DNA of 64,000 nucleotides from Pseudomonas izuensis (GTDB lineage: Bacteria; Pseudomonadota; Gammaproteobacteria; Pseudomonadales; Pseudomonadaceae), in the NCBI RefSeq assembly GCF_009861505.1, contig NZ_WTFT01000002.1, positions 281,415-345,414 on the forward strand. The letters are read 5' to 3'. How positions within the stretch are numbered: the stretch's first letter is position 1; each line of letters starts with the position of its first letter. Of the stretch, positions 6,739 to 15,295 are shown piece after piece. The position numbers and the translations under genes were made by a program. The notes under the pieces are model-generated. The model made no database searches. It was given only the letters and a program-made list of their open reading frames with translations, and had not been told where the DNA came from.

Positions 6739-8685
6739 ATGTTGAACACCCTTCTTCCAATCCTGTTGTTCGCTGCCCTGGGCCTCGCGGTTCTGGGCGC
6801 GTTGCGGCGGATAAACATGTGGCGCCGGGGCCGGGCCTCGAAGGTCGACCTGATCGGCGGCCTGTTTGCCATGCCCAAACGCTACATGGTCGACCTGCAC
6901 CACGTGGTGGCGCGGGACAAGTACATTGCCAACACCCACGTCGCCACGGCCGGCGGCGCGGTGGCGTCCATCGTGCTGGCGATTCTGGTGCATGGTTTCG
7001 GTTTGCATAACCGCTTGCTCGGTTATGCGCTGCTGTTGATGACGGCGGTGATGTTCGTCGGCGCGATCTTTGTGTACCTGCGTCGTCGCAACCCACCTTC
7101 ACGCCTGTCGAAAGGCCCGTGGATGCGCCTGCCGAAAAGCCTGTTGGCGTTCTCGGCGTCGTTCTTCCTGGTGACCCTGCCGGTGGCAGGCATCCTGCCG
7201 GAAAACTTCGGTGGCTGGCTGTTGGCGGTGATTCTCGGTGTCGGCGTGCTGTGGGGCGTGTCCGAATTGTTCTTCGGCATGACCTGGGGCGGGCCGATGA
7301 AGCACGCCTTTGCCGGTGCCCTGCACCTGGCCTGGCACCGTCGCGCCGAACGTTTTGGTGGTGGTCGTTCCACGGGTTTGAAGCCACTGGATCTGGAAGA
7401 CCCGACTGCACCGCTGGGCGTGGAAAAACCCAAGGATTTCACCTGGAACCAGTTGCTCGGTTTCGACGCCTGCGTGCAGTGCGGTAAATGCGAAGCGGCG
7501 TGCCCGGCGTTCGCCGCCGGCCAGCCGCTGAACCCGAAAAAACTGATTCAGGACATGGTCGTCGGCCTGGCCGGCGGCACCGATGCCAAATTCGCCGGCA
7601 GTCCGTATCCGGGCAAAACCATCGGTGAGCACGCGGGCAATCCGCATCAACCGATCGTCAACGGTCTGGTGGATGCCGAAACCCTGTGGTCGTGCACCAC
7701 TTGCCGTGCTTGCGTCGAGGAGTGCCCGATGATGATCGAGCACGTCGATGCCATCGTCGACATGCGCCGCCATCTGACTTTGGAAAAAGGCGCGACCCCG
7801 AACAAGGGCGCCGAAGTCCTGGAAAACCTGATCGCCACCGACAACCCGGGCGGTTTTGCACCGGGAGGGCGGATGAACTGGGCGGCGGACTTGAACCTCA
7901 ATCTACTCAGCGAGAAGAAATCCACCGACGTGCTGTTCTGGGTTGGCGACGGCGCCTTCGACATGCGCAACCAGCGCACTCTGCGTGCCTTCGTCAAAGT
8001 GCTGAAAGCGGCGAAAATCGACTTCGCGGTGCTGGGCCTCGAAGAGCGTGACAGTGGTGACGTGGCCCGACGCCTGGGCGACGAAGCGACCTTCCAGTTG
8101 CTGGCCAAGCGAAACATCCAGACCCTGGCCAAATACAGCTTCAACCGCATTGTCACCTGCGACCCACACAGCTTCCACGTGCTGAAAAACGAGTACGGCG
8201 CCTTCGACGGCAATTACCTGGTGCAGCACCACAGCACCTACATGGCCGAAATCATCGACGCCGGCGCGCTCAATCTCGGCCAGCACAAAGGCAACAGCGT
8301 GACCTATCACGATCCGTGCTATCTGGGCCGCTACAACGGCGAGTACGAGGCACCGCGCGAGGTACTGCGCGCCCTCGGCATCGAGATCAAGGAAATGCAA
8401 CGTTCCGGCTTCCGTTCGCGCTGCTGCGGCGGTGGCGGTGGTGCGCCGATCACCGACATTCCGGGCAAACAACGAATTCCCGACATGCGCATGGAAGACA
8501 TTCGCGAGACGGGCGCCGAACTGGTGGCCGTGGGTTGCCCACAGTGCACCGCGATGCTTGAAGGTGTGGTCGAACCACGGCCGTTGATCAAGGACATCGC
8601 CGAACTGGTGGCTGATGCGCTGTTGGAAGACGAAGTCCCGAAGTCGTCAACACCGGCCAAACGTGAACCTGCGGAGGTGCACTGA
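6739..8685 (+). CDS. dgcB: DgcB, membrane Fe-S electron-transfer protein for dimethylglycine demethylation
   Basis: 648 residues. Four or so membrane helices occupy roughly residues 1-20, 75-120 and 130-180 (LLPILLFAALGLAVLGAL, LLAFSASFFLVTLPVAGIL, LLAVILGVGVLWGV). Two 4Fe-4S motifs follow: C245-x2-C248-x2-C251-x3-C255 and C319-x2-C322-x2-C325-x3-C329. The C-terminal third has two CCG-type cysteine-rich repeats (YHDPCYLGRYN...SRCCGGGGG and VGCPQCTAML), as in heterodisulfide-reductase/GlpC-like proteins. It should pass electrons from DgcA towards the quinone pool, with the ETF pair alongside. The stop overlaps the next start as TGATG. Confidence 0.9.
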   Translation: MLNTLLPILLFAALGLAVLGALRRINMWRRGRASKVDLIGGLFAMPKRYMVDLHHVVARDKYIANTHVATAGGAVASIVLAILVHGFGLHNRLLGYALLLMTAVMFVGAIFVYLRRRNPPSRLSKGPWMRLPKSLLAFSASFFLVTLPVAGILPENFGGWLLAVILGVGVLWGVSELFFGMTWGGPMKHAFAGALHLAWHRRAERFGGGRSTGLKPLDLEDPTAPLGVEKPKDFTWNQLLGFDACVQCGKCEAACPAFAAGQPLNPKKLIQDMVVGLAGGTDAKFAGSPYPGKTIGEHAGNPHQPIVNGLVDAETLWSCTTCRACVEECPMMIEHVDAIVDMRRHLTLEKGATPNKGAEVLENLIATDNPGGFAPGGRMNWAADLNLNLLSEKKSTDVLFWVGDGAFDMRNQRTLRAFVKVLKAAKIDFAVLGLEERDSGDVARRLGDEATFQLLAKRNIQTLAKYSFNRIVTCDPHSFHVLKNEYGAFDGNYLVQHHSTYMAEIIDAGALNLGQHKGNSVTYHDPCYLGRYNGEYEAPREVLRALGIEIKEMQRSGFRSRCCGGGGGAPITDIPGKQRIPDMRMEDIRETGAELVAVGCPQCTAMLEGVVEPRPLIKDIAELVADALLEDEVPKSSTPAKREPAEVH

Positions 8686-9905
8686 TGAGCGACATTATCC
8701 GCCGCGACCCCCGCGCCGAATGGATCGCCCGTAACCGTCTGCACCCGCTGCACGCGGCGATGCAACCGGCGCAACACAGCTGGATGGGGCCCAATGGCGT
8801 CATCCGCAAGAATCTGCATGGCATGGGCTTTATCGGCCCCAACGGGATCAAGCGCATCGACCGCAGCGGCGCGCAACAGGGCGGGTCGGCCAAGCGCTCG
8901 GCCGCCGTTGAAGTGCAACTGCCATTGCATCAGGTGCCTGCACCGGCGTTCTACATCAGCGTGGTGCCGGACATGGTCGGTGGCCGTTTGAGCAGTCACG
9001 ACAAGGATTTGCTGGGCCTGGCCCATCAACTGGCCGGTAAGGACGGCGCGGTACTGGCCGTGGTTTTCGGCGAACACAAGGAAAGCGCCTTTGCCACGGC
9101 GGGCGTCGACCGCCTGCTGGTGCTTGAAGGCGACGAATTCAGCGGTTATGCACCGGAACAACGGGTCCAGGGCCTGCGGGCTGTGGATAACCAGTTCAAC
9201 CCGCGTCACTGGTTGCTGCCGGACAGCCGCAGCGGTGGCGGCGAATTGGGTCGGCGCTTCGCCGCGGCTTTGGGCGAACGCCCGGCCACGCGGGTCTGGC
9301 AGGTCAAGGATCAGGAGTGCATCGGCCGCGCCGGTGCTGGCTTGCAAGACTTGGCCCGTCCGGTCGCGCGCCTGATTCTGGCTGCCGTCGAATGCGCCGA
9401 GCCGGTCAGCGAAACCCGTCACGAAGCCTTGCCGGTGGAGTTATCCACAACCGTCGCGCGCAGTCTCTCGCGCATCGAGGATCTGGGCGCGGTGGCGGTG
9501 GACCCGGCGGCAATTCCCATGGCCGAGGCCGAGTTCATCTTCTCCGGCGGCAACGGGGTCAAGGATTGGGACTTGTTCCACCAGACGGCGGCCGCGCTCG
9601 GCGCCACCGAAGGGGCATCCCGGGTGGCGGTGGACGATGGCTTCATGGCCCGGGACCGCCAGGTCGGTGCGTCCGGTACCTGGGTCACTGCACGGGTCTA
9701 CGTGGCGGTGGGGATTTCCGGGGCGATCCAACACCTGCAAGGCATCGGTGCCTGCGACAAGGTGGTGGCGATCAACCTCGACCCTGGCTGCGACATGATC
9801 AAACGGGCCGACCTGTCGGTGATCGGCGAGAGCGCCGAGATTCTTCGAGCCTTGATCGCGGCGGTAGAGGCTTACCGCAACGACGCCAAGCGCGATGCGG
9901 CTTAA
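8685..9905 (+). CDS. Electron transfer flavoprotein alpha subunit, dgc-linked
   Basis: 406 residues, longer than the house-keeping EtfA (~310) because of an N-terminal extension containing WMGPNGVIRKNLHGMGFIGPNGIKRIDR. The ETF alpha core follows from about residue 90. The FAD-binding C-terminal domain is visible as FSGGNGVKDWDLFHQTAAALGATEGASRVAVDDGFMARDRQVGASG and KVVAINLDPGCDMIKRADLSVIGE. The start overlaps dgcB by one base, so translation is coupled. It should accept electrons released by dimethylglycine or sarcosine oxidation. Two perfect DnaA boxes (9183-9191 and 9441-9449) lie inside it. Confidence 0.88.
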   Translation: MSDIIRRDPRAEWIARNRLHPLHAAMQPAQHSWMGPNGVIRKNLHGMGFIGPNGIKRIDRSGAQQGGSAKRSAAVEVQLPLHQVPAPAFYISVVPDMVGGRLSSHDKDLLGLAHQLAGKDGAVLAVVFGEHKESAFATAGVDRLLVLEGDEFSGYAPEQRVQGLRAVDNQFNPRHWLLPDSRSGGGELGRRFAAALGERPATRVWQVKDQECIGRAGAGLQDLARPVARLILAAVECAEPVSETRHEALPVELSTTVARSLSRIEDLGAVAVDPAAIPMAEAEFIFSGGNGVKDWDLFHQTAAALGATEGASRVAVDDGFMARDRQVGASGTWVTARVYVAVGISGAIQHLQGIGACDKVVAINLDPGCDMIKRADLSVIGESAEILRALIAAVEAYRNDAKRDAA

Positions 9906-9920
9906 GGGAAGGAAAGGGTT

Positions 9921-10691
9921 ATGAGCACGAAAATCATCAGCCTGGTGTCCATCGGCGCCCACCCGACGTCCGGCCGGCCACGTCGCGCGGAGCAGGATGC
10001 GCGGGCGGTGGAATTGGGTCTGCAATTGGCTGGGGATAACTTGCAGGTGCTGCATGCCGGCGATGTTGCCGAGCCGGCGTTGCGGGCTTATCTGGGCATG
10101 GGCCTGGAACAGCTGCATGTGCTGGAACAGCCGCAAGGCGCGGACGCGCTGCCAGCGTTGACCAGCTATCTGCGTGATGCCGGGGCCCAGGTGGTGCTGA
10201 CCGGTAGCCAGGCGGAAACCGGTGAAGGCTCGGGCATGCTGCCGTTCCTGCTGGCCGAAGGCCTCGGCTGGCCGCTGGTGGTGGGGCTGGCCCAGGTCGA
10301 GTCCATCGACGGAGGTTCGGCTTTGGTGTTGCAAGCCTTGCCCCGTGGCCAGCGTCGTCGCTTGAAGGTGCGTTTGCCGTTTCTGGCGACTGTGGATAAC
10401 GCCGCGCCCAAGCCACGGCAGAGCGCCTACGGCCCGGCCCGGCGCGGGGTATTGCAGGCCGATGAGGTGGAAATCGTCGACGATGAACTGTTGGCGGTCG
10501 CCACTCTGCAACCGGCCAAGCCGCGGCCAAAACGCTTGAAAGTCATCAAGGCCAAGAGCGGCGCTGACCGGATGAAAGCCGCAACGGCGAAAGCCAGTGG
10601 CGGCGGTGGACAAGTGCTCAAGGGCGTTACGGCGCAAGCTGGGGCTGAAGCGATCCTCAAACTTCTGATCGAGGAAGGCGTGGTTCGCTAG
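9921..10691 (+). CDS. Electron transfer flavoprotein beta subunit, dgc-linked
   Basis: 256 residues, EtfB-like. The N-terminal adenine-nucleotide-alpha-hydrolase fold is seen in LVSIGAHPTSGRPRRAEQDARAVELGLQL and TGSQAETGEGSGMLPFLLAEGLGWPLV, the latter being the ETF beta signature region. The C-terminus is basic and poor in complexity (PAKPRPKRLKVIKAKSGADRMKAATAKASGGGG). It begins 15 bp after the alpha subunit behind GGAAGGAAAGG, so the two form one unit. One perfect DnaA box lies at 10391-10399. A REP pair closes the operon. Confidence 0.88.
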   Translation: MSTKIISLVSIGAHPTSGRPRRAEQDARAVELGLQLAGDNLQVLHAGDVAEPALRAYLGMGLEQLHVLEQPQGADALPALTSYLRDAGAQVVLTGSQAETGEGSGMLPFLLAEGLGWPLVVGLAQVESIDGGSALVLQALPRGQRRRLKVRLPFLATVDNAAPKPRQSAYGPARRGVLQADEVEIVDDELLAVATLQPAKPRPKRLKVIKAKSGADRMKAATAKASGGGGQVLKGVTAQAGAEAILKLLIEEGVVR

Positions 10692-10697
10692 ATCTTC

Positions 10698-10797
10698 TGT
10701 AGGAGCGAGCCTGCTCGCGATGGTGGTCAACGATGACGCGGGATGCCTGAATGAACGTGGTGTCCTCAGGTTTTTCGCGAGCAGGCTCGCTCCTACA
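10698..10797. repeat. REP pair, type GAGCGAGCCTGCTCGCGA
   Basis: Inverted arms tgtaggagcgagcctgctcg and its complement with ~55 bp between, just after the ETF beta stop and before the GNAT gene. Confidence 0.9.
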
Positions 10798-10847
10798 ATT
10801 TTGATCTCCCACCGGATGCCCGCATTACCAGAATTCATGGGGAAACA

Positions 10848-11414
10848 ATGGCAGTTGAATTTCGTTCGGCAGTCCGCGCCGATGCGCGGGAGATTGCGCG
10901 GTTGTTCCAGATTTCATCAGAGGGCGCTTCGGATTACATCTGGAGCCAGATCGCAGAGCCCGGCCAGGATCTGCTGGACGTCGGCGCCCTGCGCTACGCC
11001 CGTGACGACGTGGATTTTTCCTGGCAAAACTGCCTGATCGCCGAAGCGCAAGGGCAGGTCGTGGGCATGATGCACAGCTATGTGATGCGTTACGATCCAT
11101 TCGCGGTGCCGGTGACCGATCCTGTACTGGCACCCTATGCCACGATGGAAATTCCCGACACCCTCTACATTTCCAGCCTGGCGCTGCATGAAGGCTGGCG
11201 CAATCAGGGGCTGGGCAAAGTGTTCCTCGCCTACGCCTACGATCGCGCCAATCAGCTGGGGCTCAACGGCCTGAGCCTGATCGACTACGCCGCCAACACC
11301 GGCGCCCGGCGATTCTATGAACGCCATGGTTTCCGTATCGTTGATCGATGCCAGATCACGCCACATCCGATGATTCGGGTGACGGGTGAGGCTTATCTCA
11401 TGTATCGGCCCTAG
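10848..11414 (+). CDS. GNAT family N-acetyltransferase
   Basis: 188 residues spanning one GNAT domain. The acetyl-CoA site is visible as LYISSLALHEGWRNQGLGKVFLAYAYDRA (motif A, R-x-x-G-x-G) around residues 105-130. The C-terminal strand-helix ARRFYERHGFRIVD is motif B. It has its own spacing after a REP pair and a GGGGAAACA ribosome-binding site. The substrate is unknown; in related genomes it sits at the end of the dgc/etf block. Confidence 0.85.
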   Translation: MAVEFRSAVRADAREIARLFQISSEGASDYIWSQIAEPGQDLLDVGALRYARDDVDFSWQNCLIAEAQGQVVGMMHSYVMRYDPFAVPVTDPVLAPYATMEIPDTLYISSLALHEGWRNQGLGKVFLAYAYDRANQLGLNGLSLIDYAANTGARRFYERHGFRIVDRCQITPHPMIRVTGEAYLMYRP

Positions 11415-11424
11415 CGCCGATCCT

Positions 11425-11518
11425 CTGTAGGAGCGAGGCTTGCCCGCGAAGAGGCCATCTCATCCGACAAGGATGTCGCCTGACACACCGCTTTCGCCAG
11501 CAAGCCGGCTCCTACAGG
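11425..11518. repeat. REP pair, mixed arms
   Basis: Left arm ctgtaggagcgaggcttgcc, right arm GCCAGCAAGCCGGCTCCTAC. The two arms come from different REP subtypes, which suggests recombination or drift. Confidence 0.8.
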
Positions 11519-11642
11519 AAGCCTTTCCCCTTCGCGTTGGACTACATTTTACTGTGCGCTGGTAAGGGTGCAGCACGCTGTTACGGAGCTTTCATAGATT
11601 CAGCGCTGATCATAAAACCTGGTTTTTATGAGCGGGTTGGCG

Positions 11643-12857
11643 ATGAAGCCTCTAACGCTGTTTCTGTTTGTATGGGTTGCCATTTTTTCGCCAGGAACGT
11701 TGGCCGATACACGGCTGAACAAGCCTGTACCGCTTTATGAGCCCGAGCAGGACTTCAATCAATGGTTGGCATCTGATCAGGGACCAAAAGCCTCCCTGAC
11801 GCAAATGCGCGAGCGTTGCGACCGTGTGCTGGATGCTGCGAAGAACCTGGATTGCTCCGTGACGGTGATCGCCCGCATGTTCGAGCTCAAGGCCGCCAAT
11901 CAGCTGCCTGATTACTATCTGGCGATCAAGCGCAAACACGCGCCGGCCATAGAGGCCGATCAAGAGCTGAAAATGTTGTTCTCGATGTTCGGGGAGCAGT
12001 CTCTGTTGACCCTGAGGACGACTGGCGATTTCACGGTGAAAAGAACATCACAGCGTGAAGTCCTCAGGATTCATTCGTATGCCAGTGACTATTTCATTGC
12101 CGGAGAGCAGCTGCCCTTCATTGATGTCGCTGCGGCCAATGGTCATTCGGCCCGTTTCGTTCTCGACACCGGCGCCCCGCAAACCCGGGTCAATGTCGAC
12201 ACCGCCCGGCAGATGGGGATCAAGTTGCTGACCGACTCCCACTACGCCTACGGCACGTTCTACGGCGAGGGCAACCTGCCCGCCAGGCTCGGCATTCTCG
12301 ACTCGCTGAAGGTGGGCGCCAGCGAATTCCACAACGTGCTGGTGTTTGTCAGCGATCGGGACAACTTGCTGGGGCTGGATCTGATCAGCAAGTTAGGGCA
12401 CCTGAAGTTGGCCCGTAAAACCCTGGAGCTCAACCCCGCCCGGTCCCCGCGCTGCGACTCACCGATCAACTACACCCGCACCGACCTCAACCAGCGACTG
12501 ACCATCGCGGCTAGCCTGGACAACCGGACGACGCAGGCCATCGTCGATACCGGCAATGTCGACTACCTGACGTCGGCCATGCCGGGTGAGCAGGTCAATG
12601 TCGTGCAGTCCATGACCCCTGGCAATTCCCCTCCCGATACCCCCGATAGACATCGCTACCAACGCTTCAAAGGCGTGCTGAACCTGCCTGGCCATAGCCT
12701 GCCGATCACTTACAAATACTACCCGGGCTTCACCATCCCGCCGTCGTGGGTGAGCGGGCGGTATGTGCCGTCGGTTCTACTGGGGTGGCGGGCATTCGAT
12801 GATTTTGAGTTGAATCTGGATATCGACGCGGGGCGGTCGTGTTTCAACAAGGTTTGA
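11643..12857 (+). CDS. Periplasmic two-lobed retropepsin-like aspartic protease
   Basis: 404 residues from the ATG at 11643 (an ATG five codons upstream is possible; the later one gives a standard signal peptide, MKPLTLFLFVWVAIFSPGTLA). Two catalytic-type D-T-G motifs are visible: D175 in FVLDTGAPQTRVNV and D302 in AIVDTGNVDYLTS. Each is followed by the LGxD/LGW-type second segment (LLGLDLISKLG; VLLGWRAFDDFEL), so one chain appears to carry both lobes of the aspartic protease fold. Residues 25-120 are helical and unassigned. Substrate unknown. It follows the dgc block but shows no obvious functional tie to it. Confidence 0.75.
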   Translation: MKPLTLFLFVWVAIFSPGTLADTRLNKPVPLYEPEQDFNQWLASDQGPKASLTQMRERCDRVLDAAKNLDCSVTVIARMFELKAANQLPDYYLAIKRKHAPAIEADQELKMLFSMFGEQSLLTLRTTGDFTVKRTSQREVLRIHSYASDYFIAGEQLPFIDVAAANGHSARFVLDTGAPQTRVNVDTARQMGIKLLTDSHYAYGTFYGEGNLPARLGILDSLKVGASEFHNVLVFVSDRDNLLGLDLISKLGHLKLARKTLELNPARSPRCDSPINYTRTDLNQRLTIAASLDNRTTQAIVDTGNVDYLTSAMPGEQVNVVQSMTPGNSPPDTPDRHRYQRFKGVLNLPGHSLPITYKYYPGFTIPPSWVSGRYVPSVLLGWRAFDDFELNLDIDAGRSCFNKV

Positions 12858-12870
12858 TGAGCGCCTGGCG

Positions 12871-12975
12871 GTGTTTACCCACAATCCCTGTTGGCGGTTC
12901 TGTGGATAACATGTTCGCCCCTTGCTAAACACCTTGTAAACCGTGGTCTGTAGCCCTTCGTTCAAAAAACAACCA
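12871..12975 (+). repeat. DnaA-box module, copy 1
   Basis: Perfect DnaA box TGTGGATAA at 12901-12909. The inverted near-box TTACCCACA starts 26 bp before it (one mismatch to TTATCCACA), the shared core CTGTTGGCG precedes it, and an A tract begins 63 bp after the box start. The same offsets occur in the other copies. Confidence 0.75.
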
Positions 12976-13020
12976 GCCTAAGCTGCGGTTTTTCATGGGT
13001 TTTTTCAGAGGATAAGTACA

Positions 13021-13125
13021 GGACTTGCCCCCAATCTCTGTTGGCGCTTCTGTGGATAAGATGTTCACTTACCGCTACAGGCCTTACAAGACGTGGCTTT
13101 CGTGCTTCTGGTTAAAAATCGATCA
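13021..13125 (+). repeat. DnaA-box module, copy 2
   Basis: Perfect DnaA box TGTGGATAA at 13051-13059, preceded by TTGCCCCCA at -26 and CTGTTGGCGCTTC. AAAAATCGATCA begins 63 bp after the box start, aligned without gaps to copy 3. Confidence 0.8.
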
Positions 13126-13202
13126 ATCCATCGTTTTTAACGGTTCAATCGTGCTGGAAGCCATAAATTTCACGGCTTATAGCGGTTTTCCACAGCGGTG
13201 GA

Positions 13203-13307
13203 GAAGTTGCCCCCAAAGTCTGTTGGCGCTTCTGTGGATAAGGTGTTCGCTATACGCTACAAGTCATGCAATGCGGGGCTTTCAAAGGTTTGATCAAAAA
13301 TTGATCA
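13203..13307 (+). repeat. DnaA-box module, copy 3
   Basis: Perfect DnaA box TGTGGATAA at 13233-13241, exactly 182 bp after that of copy 2. TTGCCCCCA lies at -26, CTGTTGGCGCTTC immediately before the box, and TTTGATCAAAAATTGATCA begins 56 bp after the box start. Confidence 0.8.
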
Positions 13308-13384
13308 GGCGCTGGTGAAAACCCTGGTTCTGAATAAGTCACGGATTTTCTTCGGTTTCTGTGGAGAAAGTTTTCAACATGTCC

Positions 13385-13489
13385 ACAGTTGTCCCCATTT
13401 GCTGTGGGTGGAGATGTGGATAACTTGTTTGCGGAAGGCTGGGAGCCGCGAAGGGCATAGCGCTGAACGGAATAGATCATATTTCGTAC
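13385..13489 (+). repeat. DnaA-box module, copy 4 (degenerate)
   Basis: Perfect DnaA box TGTGGATAA at 13415-13423, again 182 bp after the previous one. TTGTCCCCA lies at -26; the GATCA element is shifted by one base and the flanks are diverged. Confidence 0.6.
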
Positions 13490-13540
13490 AGTTCTGAGGC
13501 GGAGGGTGTCAGGAGTTTATTTGTGGATAGTTAGATCGTT

Positions 13541-13566
13541 TTCGCGAGCAGGCTCGCTCCTACAGG
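13541..13566. repeat. Single REP arm
   Basis: One arm (cgcgagcaggctcgctccta) without an obvious partner; a full REP pair follows 22 bp later. Confidence 0.8.
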
Positions 13567-13588
13567 ATTTGTGAACAACACAGATCTA

Positions 13589-13691
13589 CTGTAGGAGCGA
13601 GCCTGCTCGCGATGGTCGTGAACGATAACGCGGGGTATGAGGCAATCCGCGGTGTTCGGGCATCCATCGCGAGCAGGCTCGCTCCTGCAGG
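13589..13691. repeat. REP pair, type GAGCGAGCCTGCTCGCGA
   Basis: Inverted arms about 55 bp apart immediately beyond the gbcA stop codon; it may serve as the 3' end structure of the gbcA transcript. Confidence 0.9.
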
Positions 13692-13707
13692 TTCAGGGAC
13701 AGGCTAG

Positions 13708-15003
13708 TCAGCCGGTGACCGGGACGCCTTTGAGGTACGGCGCAGGCTCGGCCCCCAGGTTGCTCAGCAGGCGCTCGCTGTACCAATCCACAAAGTTCAC
13801 CACGCCGAACTCATAAGTCTTGGAGTACGGCCCTGGCTGGTAGGCGGTGGAGTTGATCCCGCGCTGGTTCTCTTCGGCCAGGCGACGGTCCTGGTCGTTG
13901 GTGGCGTCCCAGACCTGGCGCATGCGCTCCACGTCGTAGTCCACGCCTTCGACGGCGTCCTTGTGGACCAGCCACTTGGTGGTGACCATGGTCTCCTGGG
14001 CGCTGATCGGCCACACGGTGAAGACGATGATGTGGTCGCCCATGCAGTGGTTCCAGGAGTGCGGCAGGTGCAGGATGCGCATCGAGCCCAGGTCCGGGTT
14101 CTTGATGCGGCCCATGAGTTTGGCACAGCCTTGCTTGCCGTCGATGGTCATCGACACGGTGCCCTTGAGCAGCGGCATGCGCACAATGCGGTTGCGCAGG
14201 CCGAAACTGGCGTGGGCGTAAGGGATTTTCTCGGCTTCCCAGGACGCGGCGGACGCAGCGACGTGGTCCTTGAACGCCTGGTCGGCGCGCGGGTCGGTGA
14301 CGTCGTCCCACTCCAGCAGGGTTTTCAGCAGTTCCGGGTGCGACGCGTTGCAGTGGTAGCACTCGCGGTTGTTTTCCAGCACAAGCTTCCAGTTGGCCTT
14401 TTCCATCAAGGTGGTGGTGATCGCCACCTTGGTGTTCTCCATGTCGTACGGTTCCATGTAATGGTTGAGCGTCGACAGGAAGTCATCGATGGCCGGCGGG
14501 TTCTCCGCGAGGCTGATGAAGATGTAGCCGCCAGCCGTCTTCACATTCACCGGTTTGAGGCCGTACTGCTTCATGTCGAAGTCGTCGCCCATCTCGGTGC
14601 CGGCGAACAGCAGGCGACCGTCCAGTTCGTAGGTCCACTGGTGATAGTGGCAGACCAGTTTGGCGACCTTGCCCTTGTCGCTGGTGCACAGGCGCGAACC
14701 ACGGTGGCGGCAGACGTTATGGAACGCGTGCACCACGCCTTCGGCACCACGAATCACGATGATCGGGTTCTTGCCGATTTGCAGGGTCAGGTAGTTGCCT
14801 TTGGCGGGAATCTCGCAGGTCATGCCGGCGATCAACCACTCTTTCTGGAAAATCTCCTGCATGTCGATATCAAACAGGCGCTCGTCAGAGTAAAACGGCT
14901 GCGGCAGCGAGAAGGTGCGCTCGCGCTCTTGCAGCATCTGGGCGGTGGCCTTGCGTGCGGGTTCCAGCGGATCGCCCAGGCTCAGTGTAGTAGTGACGTC
15001 CAT
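13708..15003 (-). CDS. gbcA: GbcA, glycine betaine monooxygenase oxygenase (Rieske) subunit
   Basis: 431 residues. The Rieske 2Fe-2S ligands are C98-x-H100 and C118-x2-H121 (VCRHRGSRLC ... VCHYHQW). The mononuclear iron site shows the E/N-N-R-E-C-Y-H-C-N-A-S-H block with H217 and H222. With the reductase GbcB it demethylates glycine betaine to dimethylglycine and formaldehyde. It is divergent from gbcB across 292 bp, the usual Pseudomonas arrangement, and is expected to be activated by GbdR. Confidence 0.95.
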   Translation of the reverse strand: MDVTTTLSLGDPLEPARKATAQMLQERERTFSLPQPFYSDERLFDIDMQEIFQKEWLIAGMTCEIPAKGNYLTLQIGKNPIIVIRGAEGVVHAFHNVCRHRGSRLCTSDKGKVAKLVCHYHQWTYELDGRLLFAGTEMGDDFDMKQYGLKPVNVKTAGGYIFISLAENPPAIDDFLSTLNHYMEPYDMENTKVAITTTLMEKANWKLVLENNRECYHCNASHPELLKTLLEWDDVTDPRADQAFKDHVAASAASWEAEKIPYAHASFGLRNRIVRMPLLKGTVSMTIDGKQGCAKLMGRIKNPDLGSMRILHLPHSWNHCMGDHIIVFTVWPISAQETMVTTKWLVHKDAVEGVDYDVERMRQVWDATNDQDRRLAEENQRGINSTAYQPGPYSKTYEFGVVNFVDWYSERLLSNLGAEPAPYLKGVPVTG

Positions 15004-15295
15004 CGTTTAATCCTCAAGGCCATCTGCGTGGCCGGCGAAAGTGGCTAATCAGGTTGGGTCAGGGTTGCTGCGCAAGGTGTAAGGATTGTGTCTTGGTATG
15101 GGGCGAGTGTGGGGCCGGCGCTGCCCGGAACCTTATCCATGGGCGACATGGTGCAATCTGTTCCCGACGCGCAAGCCCCGGTAGTTGGGGGCTGGTCGCG
15201 ATAAGCATGTGAATGTCGCAGATAGGTAAATGGCTGGTCTGCGCTATACGCAGAATCGCCAACATGAAGGCCGACAGTCGGCCGTGGAGATCAGC
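15004..15295. promoter_or_regulatory. Divergent gbcA-gbcB control region
   Basis: No gene. This 292-bp space must hold both promoters and, from work on other Pseudomonas, GbdR sites. An inverted repeat CTGCG-CTATA-CGCAG lies at 15239-15253, 43 bp before the gbcB start. TGTCGCAGAT (15215-15224) resembles TGTCGCGGAT upstream of the M19 gene (2769-2778), a possible shared activator half-site. I cannot assign the GbdR site with certainty. Confidence 0.5.

Larger units (their letters stand above)
12858..13707. other. 850-bp gene-free stretch holding DnaA-box modules and REPs
   Basis: No credible coding sequence. It holds four DnaA-box modules (listed separately) starting at 12871, 13021, 13203 and 13385, then a single REP arm and a REP pair before the gbcA stop. 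Extra partial DnaA-like sequences occur, for example TGTGGATAG at 13522-13530, and an inverted TTCCAC-AGCG-GTGGAG near 13187. Confidence 0.8.

Noticed and set aside
11537..11740. 67-codon ORF before the two-lobed protease gene
   Set aside because: It overlaps the signal-peptide region of the protease in another frame and has no ribosome-binding site or motif.
12858..13707. Chromosomal origin of replication
   Set aside because: DnaA boxes are many, but dnaA, dnaN, rpmH and gyrB, which flank oriC in Pseudomonas, are absent.
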